Assembly: GCF_902364025.1 (NCBI RefSeq)
Contig: NZ_CABJCG010000009.1
Span: 188,965 to 252,964 of the forward strand
From: Enterocloster lavalensis
GTDB taxonomy: Bacteria; Bacillota; Clostridia; Lachnospirales; Lachnospiraceae
Reading direction: 5' to 3'
DNA: 64,000 nucleotides
Shown here: positions 17,817 through 25,578 of the stretch, one piece after another
Layout of the letters: each line of letters starts with the position of its first letter
How positions within the stretch are numbered: position 1 is the first letter of the stretch
The notes under the pieces: generated by a model
The model's database searches: none
What the model saw: the letters and a program-made list of their open reading frames with translations, nothing else
Told to the model about the DNA's origin: nothing
Translations under genes and position numbers: made by a program

Positions 17817-19097
17817 ATGAGCGCAGTGAGCGACATTTTAAAGCAGGTTACAATACCCAAAATGGTGCGGGTGAAACAGAGCTTCCCGCGGCCCCGGATC
17901 GAGGACGTGAAGGCCGCCGTGCTGGCGGAGCTTAAACGGCCGGAGATCGCAGAGCGGCTGAAACCGGGAAAACGCATCGCGGTGGGCGTGGGAAGCCGGG
18001 GCATCACCAATTACCAGCTGATCGTCAGAACCATCGTGGACGAACTGAAACAGATCGGTGCAAAGCCGTTTATCGTCGCCTCCATGGGCAGCCACGGCGG
18101 CGCGACGGTGGAGGGTCAGACGGAGATTTTGGCAGGTTACGGCATCACCGAGGAGGCCATGGGATGTCCCCTTTGTATCGGCACCGGGACCCAGGTGATC
18201 GGAACCACGCAGGACGGGCTGCCGGTGCAGATCGACGCGTTTGCGGCCCAGGCCGACGGAATCATCGTGGTGAACCGGATCAAGGCCCACACGGCATTTA
18301 TGGGGGACTATGAGTCCGGGCTGATGAAGATGTTAGCCATCGGCCTGGCCAAGCAGGCGGGGGCGGACTACTGCCACGCCAAGGGCTTCGGCCACATGGC
18401 GGAGACGGTGCCCAAGTTCGGCAAGGCCATTATTCAGTATTCCAAGCTGTTGTTCGGTCTGGCCATTGTGGAAAACGCCTACGACGACACTTATATTGTC
18501 CGGGCCGTGCCCGCGGAGTCCATTGCGCAGGAGGAACCGAAGCTGCTCTTGGAGGCCAAGGCCAACATGAGCCGGATTCTGATCCCGGAGGCGGATGTGC
18601 TGATCGTCCATGAGATCGGGAAAAATATTTCCGGCGACGGCATGGATCCCAACGTCAGCGGCACCTTCGCCACCCCCTACGCCCACGGCGGGATCAAGGC
18701 CCAGCGGGTGGCCGTGCTCAACATCACCCAGGAGTCCCACGGCAATACGGTGGGCTGGGGGATGGCGGACGTGTCCACCCGGAAAGCCTTCGACAGCTTC
18801 GACATGGACAAGACCTACCCCAACAGCCTGACCTGCCGCGTGACCCAGGTCAGCAAGGTGCCCATGATCTTCCAAAACGACGAGGAGTGCATCAAGGCGG
18901 CGATCAAGACCTGCGCGGATGTGGACGTGGAGCACATGCGGATCGTGTACATAAAAAACACGCTGCATATGAAGGAGATTCTGGTGTCCGAGGCCCTGGT
19001 TGACATCGCCCGGTCCATCCCCCAGGCGGAGGTCTGCGGGGAATGCGAACCCCTTACGTTCGACGAACAGGGAAATATTTCCGACACATACTTCTGA
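17817..19097 (+). CDS. LarA-like protein (lactate racemase N-terminal domain family, DUF2088)
   Basis: 426 residues from ATG at 17817 after AGAGGGGG; an open frame back to 17364 is only out-of-frame overlap with the SDR gene. Recognised by the N-terminal LarA-type fold signature GVGSRGITNYQ, MGSHGGATVEGQ, NRIKAHTAF and HAKGFGHMAE. LarA is the nickel-pincer lactate racemase; homologues racemise or epimerise other 2-hydroxy acids, including sugar acids such as gluconate. Here it is last in the sugar-acid operon, so C2 epimerisation of a sugar acid is inferred. No larB, larC or larE cofactor genes are in the window. It could alternatively lack the cofactor. Confidence 0.78.
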   Translation: MSAVSDILKQVTIPKMVRVKQSFPRPRIEDVKAAVLAELKRPEIAERLKPGKRIAVGVGSRGITNYQLIVRTIVDELKQIGAKPFIVASMGSHGGATVEGQTEILAGYGITEEAMGCPLCIGTGTQVIGTTQDGLPVQIDAFAAQADGIIVVNRIKAHTAFMGDYESGLMKMLAIGLAKQAGADYCHAKGFGHMAETVPKFGKAIIQYSKLLFGLAIVENAYDDTYIVRAVPAESIAQEEPKLLLEAKANMSRILIPEADVLIVHEIGKNISGDGMDPNVSGTFATPYAHGGIKAQRVAVLNITQESHGNTVGWGMADVSTRKAFDSFDMDKTYPNSLTCRVTQVSKVPMIFQNDEECIKAAIKTCADVDVEHMRIVYIKNTLHMKEILVSEALVDIARSIPQAEVCGECEPLTFDEQGNISDTYF

Positions 19098-19173
19098 CGG
19101 CTGACCGGAGCCCGGAAGCAGCCTGCCCTATTTACAATTTCATTACGGTTCCCTTGCATTATCCCGCAAGCCA

Positions 19174-19202
19174 TTGAAAAAAAACGCGCCAACCTTTATA
19201 TT
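19174..19202 (+). promoter_or_regulatory. Promoter of the MerR regulator gene
   Basis: TTGAAA (19174-19179), 17 bp, TATATT (19197-19202). AACC-TTTATATT-GGTT overlaps the -10 box and could allow autoregulation. Confidence 0.5.
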
Positions 19203-19238
19203 GGTTATGAATTTGAAGGCATAAAAGGATGGTGCGGT

Positions 19239-20054
19239 ATGGAAAAACAAGAGTACCGGATTGGAGACGTGGCGGATATCGTGGGTCTGAGCCGGGACGC
19301 CCTGCGTTTTTACGAGAAAAAGGGCGTGATTACATCCCAAAAGAAGGAGAACGGCTACCGGTATTATTCGGAAAATGACATATACCGGTTGATGTACGTG
19401 CTGTACCAGCGGAAAATGAACACCAGTCTGGAGGACATCGGAGGCCTGGTGATGGAGGGAACCACCCCGCCGGATTTAAAGGCCTGGGCGCGGCAGCGGA
19501 TCGCGGAGGAGACGGCGAAGATGCGGTGCCACCAACAGGCGGTCACGCGGCTGAAGCTGATCGAGCGGGATTTGAACGCCATCGAGAACAGCAAGGACGT
19601 ATTCCGGGTGAAGCGTTTCCCAAAGTGTTATATTATGGGAAAATGCGGCTCTCTTCAGGAGGGGTTAAAGGAGTGGTTCCGGCTGGCGGCCAGGGGCGCG
19701 GGGTTAGACATGTCCTATTTCTACAACGTGCTCAACTACACGCCGGAGGAGGGGCTGGTCCAGGAGGAAACCCAGCTGTTGCTCTACCGGGGAATCGAAC
19801 CCTATCTGGACCCGGACATCGACCTGGAGAAGTGCCCGGTGACCGAGGAGATGGACTGCGTTTACTCCGTGATGGAGTCCCCCCGGCCGCTGCCCGACGA
19901 GGCGGTCTACCGGCGCATGGCCGGATGGGCCGAGAGCCAGGGCTTAAGGCACAAACAGCGGCTCTACGCAAACGATATGATGACATTTTTTAAGACGGAT
20001 ACCATGACCTATTGCCTGGAATTGTATCTGCCCGTTGAAACAGAAAAGGACTGA
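19239..20054 (+). CDS. MerR-family transcriptional regulator
   Basis: 271 residues. Begins with the MerR winged helix (YRIGDVADIVGLSRDALRFYEKKGV, NGYRYYSENDI), a coiled-coil dimer helix around residues 80-120, and a C-terminal domain of about 150 residues that looks like the GyrI/BmrR-type effector-binding region. Such proteins bind between over-spaced -35 and -10 boxes and untwist the promoter when a ligand binds. A promoter of exactly that design precedes the converging YitT-type gene (20898-20928), making it the likely target. Ligand unknown. Confidence 0.9.
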   Translation: MEKQEYRIGDVADIVGLSRDALRFYEKKGVITSQKKENGYRYYSENDIYRLMYVLYQRKMNTSLEDIGGLVMEGTTPPDLKAWARQRIAEETAKMRCHQQAVTRLKLIERDLNAIENSKDVFRVKRFPKCYIMGKCGSLQEGLKEWFRLAARGAGLDMSYFYNVLNYTPEEGLVQEETQLLLYRGIEPYLDPDIDLEKCPVTEEMDCVYSVMESPRPLPDEAVYRRMAGWAESQGLRHKQRLYANDMMTFFKTDTMTYCLELYLPVETEKD

Positions 20055-20082
20055 ACCCATTGACGGTTCAGTCCTCTTTTGA
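20045..20082. terminator. Terminator between merR and the YitT-type gene
   Basis: AAGGACTGAACC-attgac-GGTTCAGTCCT followed by CTTTTG. It sits between converging genes. Confidence 0.75.
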
Positions 20083-20165
20083 TGCGCCCGCGGGCGCACG
20101 TTTTAACGGCCCGTTGTTGTTTACATTGCGTTCAATTTCATTTTAGGAGGCGCGCCGCGTACCTG

Positions 20166-20840
20166 TTATTCCGGCACGGCCTCAGAGTTTGGCTTTTCGT
20201 CCTTGTCCCTGCCAAAGGTGGTGACAATATCGATCAGGTAGGATGAGATGGTCACCGTCACCAGGGAGTAGACGATCCGGCGGACCGGAATATAGGAGAG
20301 CGACAGAGCCAGAACCGTGATGTCGGTGAACAGGTAGGCCTGGCTGATCTTCAGCCGCGTTGTTTTGGAGATGATTAAAGCCAGGGCGTCGTCGCCTCCG
20401 CAGGATGCCCCCTGGCGAACCACCAGCCCGCAGCCGACGCCGATGAACAGTCCGCCGATCACCGCCGCCAAAAGGGGCGTGCCCGCCAGACTGGGAAGCA
20501 GCGGCGGGAACATTTCCCATAACCGGAAAAAGGCGGCCAGGCTGAAGGTCGCAAAAATGGACGTCTTTAAAAAGTCCCTGCCCAAGAATTTGAATCCGAA
20601 CAGGTAGCTGATTCCGTCTAATACGGGAGATAAAAGGGAAGATGAGATTCCGAACCAATAGTTGCACAGCAGCAGCAGCCCCAGTATTCCGCCCTCGGTG
20701 ATACCCGTCTGGCGGTGGACATTATAAATGCCGAATGAGGTGATGGCTGTACCCAGAAGGATTGATATGACAGTTTTCCGGGTAAATGTTTGTTTTGTTT
20801 CCTGTAACAGCTGCAGCATGATTTTATTCAGCTGCTTCAT
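20166..20840 (-). CDS. YitT-family membrane protein, without DUF2179 domain
   Basis: 224 residues from ATG at 20840 (GGGGTTTTATT upstream); a longer frame to 20909 runs into the promoter and is rejected. Five or so hydrophobic segments with the family motifs SFGIYNVHRQTGITEGG, GGLFIGVGCGLVVRQGASCGG and DDALALIIS. YitT proteins usually carry a soluble DUF2179 tail of about 80 residues; this one ends soon after the last membrane helix. Function is unknown; transport has been proposed for the family. Its promoter appears to be a MerR target. Confidence 0.83.
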   Translation of the reverse strand: MKQLNKIMLQLLQETKQTFTRKTVISILLGTAITSFGIYNVHRQTGITEGGILGLLLLCNYWFGISSSLLSPVLDGISYLFGFKFLGRDFLKTSIFATFSLAAFFRLWEMFPPLLPSLAGTPLLAAVIGGLFIGVGCGLVVRQGASCGGDDALALIISKTTRLKISQAYLFTDITVLALSLSYIPVRRIVYSLVTVTISSYLIDIVTTFGRDKDEKPNSEAVPE

Positions 20841-20897
20841 AATAAAACCCCGTTTCTTTTTATAATACTTGATTTTTAGGTCCCGGGCCGTAACTAT

Positions 20898-20928
20898 AGT
20901 ATAAACCATGTACCGGGTATAAAGTCAA
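20898..20928 (-). promoter_or_regulatory. MerR-type promoter with 19-bp spacer and dyad
   Basis: Read leftward: TTGACT (20928-20923), a 19-bp spacer, then TATACT (20903-20898). The spacer holds the dyad TAaACCatGTACcgGGTaTA (20902-20921; 7 of 10 half-site positions match). Over-long spacers with a centred dyad are the hallmark of MerR-activated promoters, and a merR gene lies next door. Confidence 0.7.
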
Positions 20929-21048
20929 GTATTTTCGGGGAATGGGGCTGGTCCCGGGCTGGGAGACGGGGGTCCGGCCCCGGGCAAAAGACGCGCCGGG
21001 GCCGTTTGCAAGGCGGAAATATGCGTTTTTGCCAGCTGATACCCAGGT

Positions 21049-21804
21049 TTACTGGTAACGCTCCTGGCCTTCCAGCTTCAGATACTGGAAGTACATATAG
21101 TGGGGGCCGCTGCTGGTTTTGATGGTAATAGAGCTCTGATCGCTCACATCCACCGCGATCTCGCGTATGGAGTCCTCGTAGTCGAATTCAAAGGATTCCA
21201 GCTCCTCGTCATCGTCGCCATAGATGGTCAGCGTTCCATTGGTGCTGTAGACATTGGCCACCAGCGTCTCGGGCCGGAATTTATTGCGGGTTTTCACGTC
21301 CATTTTGATGAAGCCGTCGTACCCCGTCAGACAGAGGTAACTGCTCCAGAATTTGGTGGAGCCGTCGCTGAGGTTAAGGGTCTTATTGGTGCCCTGGCTA
21401 TAATGGTCCGTCTCAAAAAAGCGGTAAGAGGGATTTTCCTCGGTGGTATCCACCCAGACCTCTTCCGGCTCTTCCTCCTGATCCTGGGCGGCTGGATCCT
21501 GGTAGACCGTCTGGACGACCCCGTCCACGACCCAGGCGCCGCTGGCGTCCACCTGGTATCCATCCGGTGTGGTGGTATTTTCCGCCATATAACCGTAATG
21601 GTCGAAGTAGTAACACTCAGCCCAGCCGTCCCCGTTGCCGTCCAGCCAGCGCCAGCAGCTCACGGGGGAACCGTTTACCTCGTCGCTCCACCACCAGCCC
21701 TGGGGGCTTTGCACCCAGCCCGCGGCGTAGGAGGGAAATGTCAGGGCCAGGGCGGCAGTGAAGGCCAGGGAAGCGGCCGCCAGTTTCTTAAAGTGCTTTT
21801 TCAT
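21049..21804 (-). CDS. Secreted protein with cell-wall-binding repeats and C-terminal beta domain
   Basis: 251 residues; start after AAAGGAG. Signal peptide ends at FPSYAAG. Aromatic repeats (GWVQSPQGWWWSD, CWRWLDG, CYYFDHYGY) and the segment PDGYQVDASGAWVVDGVVQ match the protein at 7006-7731. An acidic linker (EEEPEEV) leads to a domain of about 120 residues with alternating beta-strand pattern and DVSDQSSITIKTSSG, somewhat like NPCBM/carbohydrate-binding modules. A wall-attached binding protein is inferred; the ligand is unknown. Confidence 0.78.
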   Translation of the reverse strand: MKKHFKKLAAASLAFTAALALTFPSYAAGWVQSPQGWWWSDEVNGSPVSCWRWLDGNGDGWAECYYFDHYGYMAENTTTPDGYQVDASGAWVVDGVVQTVYQDPAAQDQEEEPEEVWVDTTEENPSYRFFETDHYSQGTNKTLNLSDGSTKFWSSYLCLTGYDGFIKMDVKTRNKFRPETLVANVYSTNGTLTIYGDDDEELESFEFDYEDSIREIAVDVSDQSSITIKTSSGPHYMYFQYLKLEGQERYQ

Positions 21805-21864
21805 AATCGATCTCCTTTAAGTTTTTAAATTTTGGGCTGTGGGTTTTGCCGCAGCCTGTTCGTC

Positions 21865-22062
21865 TCATTTATTAGTACCGGGTTCCCGGCCGCAGGTTTT
21901 AATCATTTCAGAAAAATGTTCATGGCTTTCAAATTCTCTCTGCACCACGTTCCGGGTGAAATTCATCGCTTTCACGACGTCTAAAACATGTTCCTGGTAA
22001 TCCAAAGAGGTTGCGCTCGCAAGGGTCAGTATCTCGTCGGCCAGCTTCGTATCTCGGGTCAT
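21865..22062 (-). CDS. Small hypothetical protein (65 residues)
   Basis: ATG at 22062 lies 8 bases after GGAGGGG, a good ribosome site. The product is charged and soluble (starts MTRDTKLADEIL, ends REPGTNK), with no signal peptide or membrane segment. I do not recognise it. It is divergent from the XRE regulator, and two dyads lie between them. An overlapping longer frame starting with MDPYDPRYE has its ATG abutting the ribosome site, so it is less likely. Confidence 0.55.
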   Translation of the reverse strand: MTRDTKLADEILTLASATSLDYQEHVLDVVKAMNFTRNVVQREFESHEHFSEMIKTCGREPGTNK

Positions 22063-22113
22063 ATGGGTCCATCCCCTCCTGGAAAATGTTTTTATAATAC
22101 TTAAATAATAAGA

Positions 22114-22136
22114 AATATGTATTGTAAATACATATT
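22114..22136. promoter_or_regulatory. Perfect 10-bp inverted repeat (candidate operator 1)
   Basis: AATATGTATT-GTA-AATACATATT, a perfect palindrome between the 65-residue gene and the XRE gene. It contains GTATTGTA, which also occurs in the second dyad at 22187-22204. Confidence 0.6.
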
Positions 22137-22186
22137 AACACATAAGAATAGACTTGTCAATTCAATAACACTGGATTTAGAATACA

Positions 22187-22223
22187 GTATTGTATTGACA
22201 ATACGTTTTTGCCATGGTACACT
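22187..22223 (+). promoter_or_regulatory. XRE gene promoter overlapped by a dyad (candidate operator 2)
   Basis: TTGACA (22195-22200), 17 bp, TACACT (22218-22223). GTATTGT-ATTG-ACAATAC (22187-22204) is a perfect 7-bp inverted repeat covering the -35 box, which suits repression by the encoded XRE protein. Confidence 0.68.
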
Positions 22224-22249
22224 TCCGGTATGGAGGAGGTGTGGTCATT

Positions 22250-22591
22250 TTGAGTATCGGTTTACGGTTAAAAGAAGCGAGAAAGGCCCGCGGCATGTCC
22301 CAGGAACTGCTGGCGGAGAAAATAGGCGCCTCGCGGGGCGTCGTCACCAACATCGAACACGACAAGGTTTTGGAACCCCAGCCCCTGGTGGTCAACGCCA
22401 TCTGCGACGTGCTGAAAATCAACCGCCAATGGCTGCTGCGCGGCGACGGCCCCATGGATGAGAGCGGGGAAGCCGGGCGCAGCGCTAAGGTATTATCGGA
22501 AATATACACGTCGGTGAAGGAGCTGTCCGGGGAGGAGCAGCAGTTTATCCTGGACATGATTCAGACTTATATCAGGCACAGGAGAGGGTGA
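22250..22591 (+). CDS. XRE-family helix-turn-helix regulator
   Basis: 113 residues. The start chosen is TTG at 22250, 9 bases after GGAGGAGGT; a GTG at 22241 abuts the ribosome site. Helix-turn-helix at residues 5-60 (LKEARKARGMSQELLAEKIGASRGVVTNIEHDK), with LKINRQWLLRGDGPM, then a short helical C-terminus that may dimerise. Autoregulation through the overlapping dyads is inferred. It converges on the sigma-factor gene with only 14 bases between stops. Confidence 0.88.
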   Translation: MSIGLRLKEARKARGMSQELLAEKIGASRGVVTNIEHDKVLEPQPLVVNAICDVLKINRQWLLRGDGPMDESGEAGRSAKVLSEIYTSVKELSGEEQQFILDMIQTYIRHRRG

Positions 22592-22605
22592 GAGTCCGGG
22601 CAATT

Positions 22606-25347
22606 CTACTGGGCGGAGTATTCCTCGGGATTGAGTGCCGGGCTTATGAATTCTTCTGCAAACAGGTAGAACGTGGAGGGGATATAGCTCGTGCGTGCGC
22701 CGTTTCCTGTTAATGTGAGGTCAAAGGTGGTTTCGTTCAATATTAAACCGCTGATTTCGTTGGTGCCATACTCCCAACGCTCCAGATCCGCCAATCCCTG
22801 GGTTATCTCGGCAGCAGCGGCGCGTTCATTTTCGTAACTCAAAATATTGGGCGAGAGGTAGATGTTTGCCACCTCCCTTACCCCGGTTCCATCAAAATGG
22901 TAGACAGTGCAATTTAAGTCATAATGGGCGATGGTCGATAAAATAAGGCCGTTGTTTTCGTTGATAAGATTACAACTCTGCAGCAGATCAGCCTGTTCAA
23001 GATGGTCGGTGTAGTACAAAAGTTCGCAGTATTGGGTGGCAAAGTATTGGCCGCGTTCCACCAGAACCTCAAATACACCGTCCTGATTCAGGTCAACCAC
23101 GCTGAAATCCACAGGAACAGCCGGATCGTCGTCCGTTGTATCTTTGGGGATTTTTGCATATTCCGTCAGCCTTTCCCTATATGCCGCCAGGGCCTTTTGG
23201 TTCCGCTCTGCTGTTGCGGCGGCTATTTGGGAGAGGCTTTTTTTCTTTAGTTCACCGCTGGTCATATAGAAAAGCGTATCGCTGTGGATAAAAAATTCAT
23301 CCACATTCTCATCCATCAGGACGGTGGCTTCATGGTTTGAGATGCGGCACAGCCTGTAACCGGAGGTCTGAACGCCGCCTGTGGTGGGGTAGCGGTTGCT
23401 GCGGAGAAAATAGACCTCCCCGTCCGCCGCCTGAAGCTTAAAAAATTCCGGCGAGTAGCCGTAGGAATGGTTGATGTTTTCCAGGCCGTAATTGTCCCTG
23501 GTATCGGTTGCATACCCGTCCGGCGGAACCACCAGATTGGTAAGCTTTATCAGATTTCCGTCTGTGCGTTCAGAATTTAAGGCGCTGAGGTAAAGCCCGG
23601 AATCTGAAAGGCAGAGGCTTAAGGGCGCGGTAATATCCAGGGAAGCCACCGGATATTCGTTCAAAACGCTCCCGTCCGCCGCATCGATCAATAAAAGCTT
23701 GTTAACGGAAAAACAAAGCGCTATATCGTCTGAAACGGTGAAGCCGGTTAGGGCTTCCGGGCCGTCGTAGAGGGTCAGATGTCCGTTTTCGGGTGATTCC
23801 CGGATCAGTCGGCCGTTGTCCAGACTGTAGCGGATGTCCTCGTCATAGTACACGGTGCACCCCGCTCCATTGTCGGCGGCCTGGATTCCGGTCAGGCGGC
23901 CGTCGCTGTTAAAGGAAAAGGTCTGCCGTCCCAGGGATGTCTGCTGATCCGCCATCTGGCCGTTCCGGTCAAAATAGTATACCTCCCCTTCGATTTCCTT
24001 CCAGGTGTGGCGGACGTATTCGCCGTTTTCCATATATCCGTATCCGCTGTTATTCTCCAGAATTTTCCAACCGTCGGAGAGATCCACTGCGGGCCCGGTG
24101 GTCTCAGCCTGGGTGTCTGTGCCGTCCGGGGCGCCGGTATTTGCGGATAAAACGTCGGCCTGGGACGTGGGAGAGCCGGAGCTCCCGTTTGATTGCCCGG
24201 CAGTTTCCTGGCGGCTGGCCGCAATGGCGCCCTTGCCGATAGCCACGCCCGCCGCCCCGCCTGTGGCCAGGCATGCGGTTAATATGATCACGGCGGTTTT
24301 GACCTTTACTGCGCCGAAGAGAAGGGAAGCGGCACCGGCACTTCCGGCTGTTCCGGCGGCACCGGCTGCTGCGGTGCCGGCCGCTGGGCCGGCCGCGCTT
24401 GCTGCGCTTCCGGCCGAGCCGCCCGCGCTCCCCGCGCTCCCGGCCGAGCCGCCTGTACCGCCTGCACTTCCGGCTGCACCGCCGCCTGCGCTCCCCGCAC
24501 TTCCGGCCGCCCCGCCTGTACCGCCTGCACTTCCGGCTGCACCGCCGCCTGCGCTCCCTGCACTTCCGGCCGCCCCGCCGCCTGCGCTCCCAGCGCTTCC
24601 GGCCCCAGCCGTCATCCCAGCCAGTCCCAGCGTCTTTCGCACCGCCATCCAGGTATACCGCGCCTTCTGCGCGGAAACGGTCATGCTGCTGAACATGCCC
24701 CGCAGGACGAATACGATCATCGGGCCGGTGACAACGTGCAGCTTCACGCCCATCTGGCGTTCCTTGTGCTCGATGCCCTCCTTCATGGCCTTGCGGGCAT
24801 AGTTTAACCTGCTCTTGATGGTATTTTCACTGCACATGGCCTCCCGCGCGATGTCCGCCACGCTTTTCTCATCAAAATAGTACGCGATTACGGCGGCCTT
24901 CTGCAGGGCGGGCAGCCGGTCGATTACCTCCCGCACAATGGCGGCGGTTTCCTTGCTGTCCAGGGCCTTTTCCGGGGAACCGTCCGTATTTTCGTCCTCC
25001 AGGGCGTCAAAGAGGAAATCATTTTCCCCGTCCACCAGCAGATCGCGCTTTTTCCGGAGCCGTTTCATACCGAGATTGAAGACGATCCCGGAAATCCAGG
25101 ATTTCACATAGCGCTCCTCTCTCAGGCTGTCAATGTGCTGGTACACGGCGATGTAGGTCTCCTGCACCAGATCCCACGCCTCGTCGTCATCGTGCAAAAT
25201 CGATTTTGCATGAAAATAGGCGTATTTGTAGGTCAGCCTGTATAATTCTTCAAAAGCCATAGCGTCTCCCCGCTTTACCAGGGCGACGACGTCGAGTAAC
25301 CGCGAATCCGCATGTTTGCTCCCGGGATGATTTTGAACCTCACTCAT
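22606..25347 (-). CDS. ECF-type sigma factor fused to a membrane segment and an extracellular cell-wall-repeat domain
   Basis: 913 residues; ATG at 25347 after AAAGGAG. Residues 20-75 look like sigma region 2 (AFEELYRLTYKYAYFHAK, DEAWDLVQETYIAVY) and 143-192 like region 4 (LPALQKAAVIAYYFDEKS, ENTIKSRLNYARKAM). A Gly/Ala/Ser tract fills 246-340. One hydrophobic helix at about 349-372 (TAVIILTACLATGG) should cross the membrane. Beyond it is a cell-wall-binding-like repeat (427-466, with GEVYYFDRNGQM) and about 450 residues of unknown domain including VDLNQDGVFEVLV, a calcium-loop-like motif. A membrane-held sigma factor with its own sensor is inferred. No separate anti-sigma gene is adjacent. 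The frame is open throughout, so the fusion is real unless the repeat is misassembled. Confidence 0.83.
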   Translation of the reverse strand: MSEVQNHPGSKHADSRLLDVVALVKRGDAMAFEELYRLTYKYAYFHAKSILHDDDEAWDLVQETYIAVYQHIDSLREERYVKSWISGIVFNLGMKRLRKKRDLLVDGENDFLFDALEDENTDGSPEKALDSKETAAIVREVIDRLPALQKAAVIAYYFDEKSVADIAREAMCSENTIKSRLNYARKAMKEGIEHKERQMGVKLHVVTGPMIVFVLRGMFSSMTVSAQKARYTWMAVRKTLGLAGMTAGAGSAGSAGGGAAGSAGSAGGGAAGSAGGTGGAAGSAGSAGGGAAGSAGGTGGSAGSAGSAGGSAGSAASAAGPAAGTAAAGAAGTAGSAGAASLLFGAVKVKTAVIILTACLATGGAAGVAIGKGAIAASRQETAGQSNGSSGSPTSQADVLSANTGAPDGTDTQAETTGPAVDLSDGWKILENNSGYGYMENGEYVRHTWKEIEGEVYYFDRNGQMADQQTSLGRQTFSFNSDGRLTGIQAADNGAGCTVYYDEDIRYSLDNGRLIRESPENGHLTLYDGPEALTGFTVSDDIALCFSVNKLLLIDAADGSVLNEYPVASLDITAPLSLCLSDSGLYLSALNSERTDGNLIKLTNLVVPPDGYATDTRDNYGLENINHSYGYSPEFFKLQAADGEVYFLRSNRYPTTGGVQTSGYRLCRISNHEATVLMDENVDEFFIHSDTLFYMTSGELKKKSLSQIAAATAERNQKALAAYRERLTEYAKIPKDTTDDDPAVPVDFSVVDLNQDGVFEVLVERGQYFATQYCELLYYTDHLEQADLLQSCNLINENNGLILSTIAHYDLNCTVYHFDGTGVREVANIYLSPNILSYENERAAAAEITQGLADLERWEYGTNEISGLILNETTFDLTLTGNGARTSYIPSTFYLFAEEFISPALNPEEYSAQ
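24328..24612 (-). repeat. Gly/Ala/Ser-coding minisatellite within the sigma-factor gene
   Basis: About 95 codons of repeated GSAGSAGGGAA-like units, from a few nested GC-rich motifs. It forms the linker between sigma domain and membrane helix. Length is likely to vary between strains. Confidence 0.8.
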
Positions 25348-25530
25348 GTCATTCTCCTTTGTTTCTGTAAACTGATCATTGCCGGCTGTTTTCTGATCTC
25401 TATAACTTAGTACCATCCCGGCTTCCGTCCGTTTTAAAAACTTAAAAATATTTTCTGAGTGAAGTATAGGTTATCTCTGGAAAAAAGTCCATAGGCGGCC
25501 TCGGCCCCGCCTCACACAAAACCAGACATA

Positions 25531-25561
25531 AAAACGGAGGCCGCTTTTGCCGCGGCCTCCG
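25531..25561 (-). terminator. Terminator after the 474-residue cell-wall-repeat gene
   Basis: Leftward reading: CGGAGGCCGC-ggcaaaa-GCGGCCTCCG followed by TTTTT. It separates this gene from the sigma-factor gene further downstream. Confidence 0.82.
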
Positions 25562-25578
25562 CTGTGTGATGTCGGATC

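Noticed and set aside
22117-22461. 114-codon frame overlapping the XRE gene and its operators
   Set aside because: It runs out of frame through the helix-turn-helix coding region and lacks a ribosome site.
24005-24802. 265-codon plus-strand Ala/Pro frame opposite the sigma-factor linker
   Set aside because: Complement of the Gly/Ala/Ser repeat; no start signal or domain.
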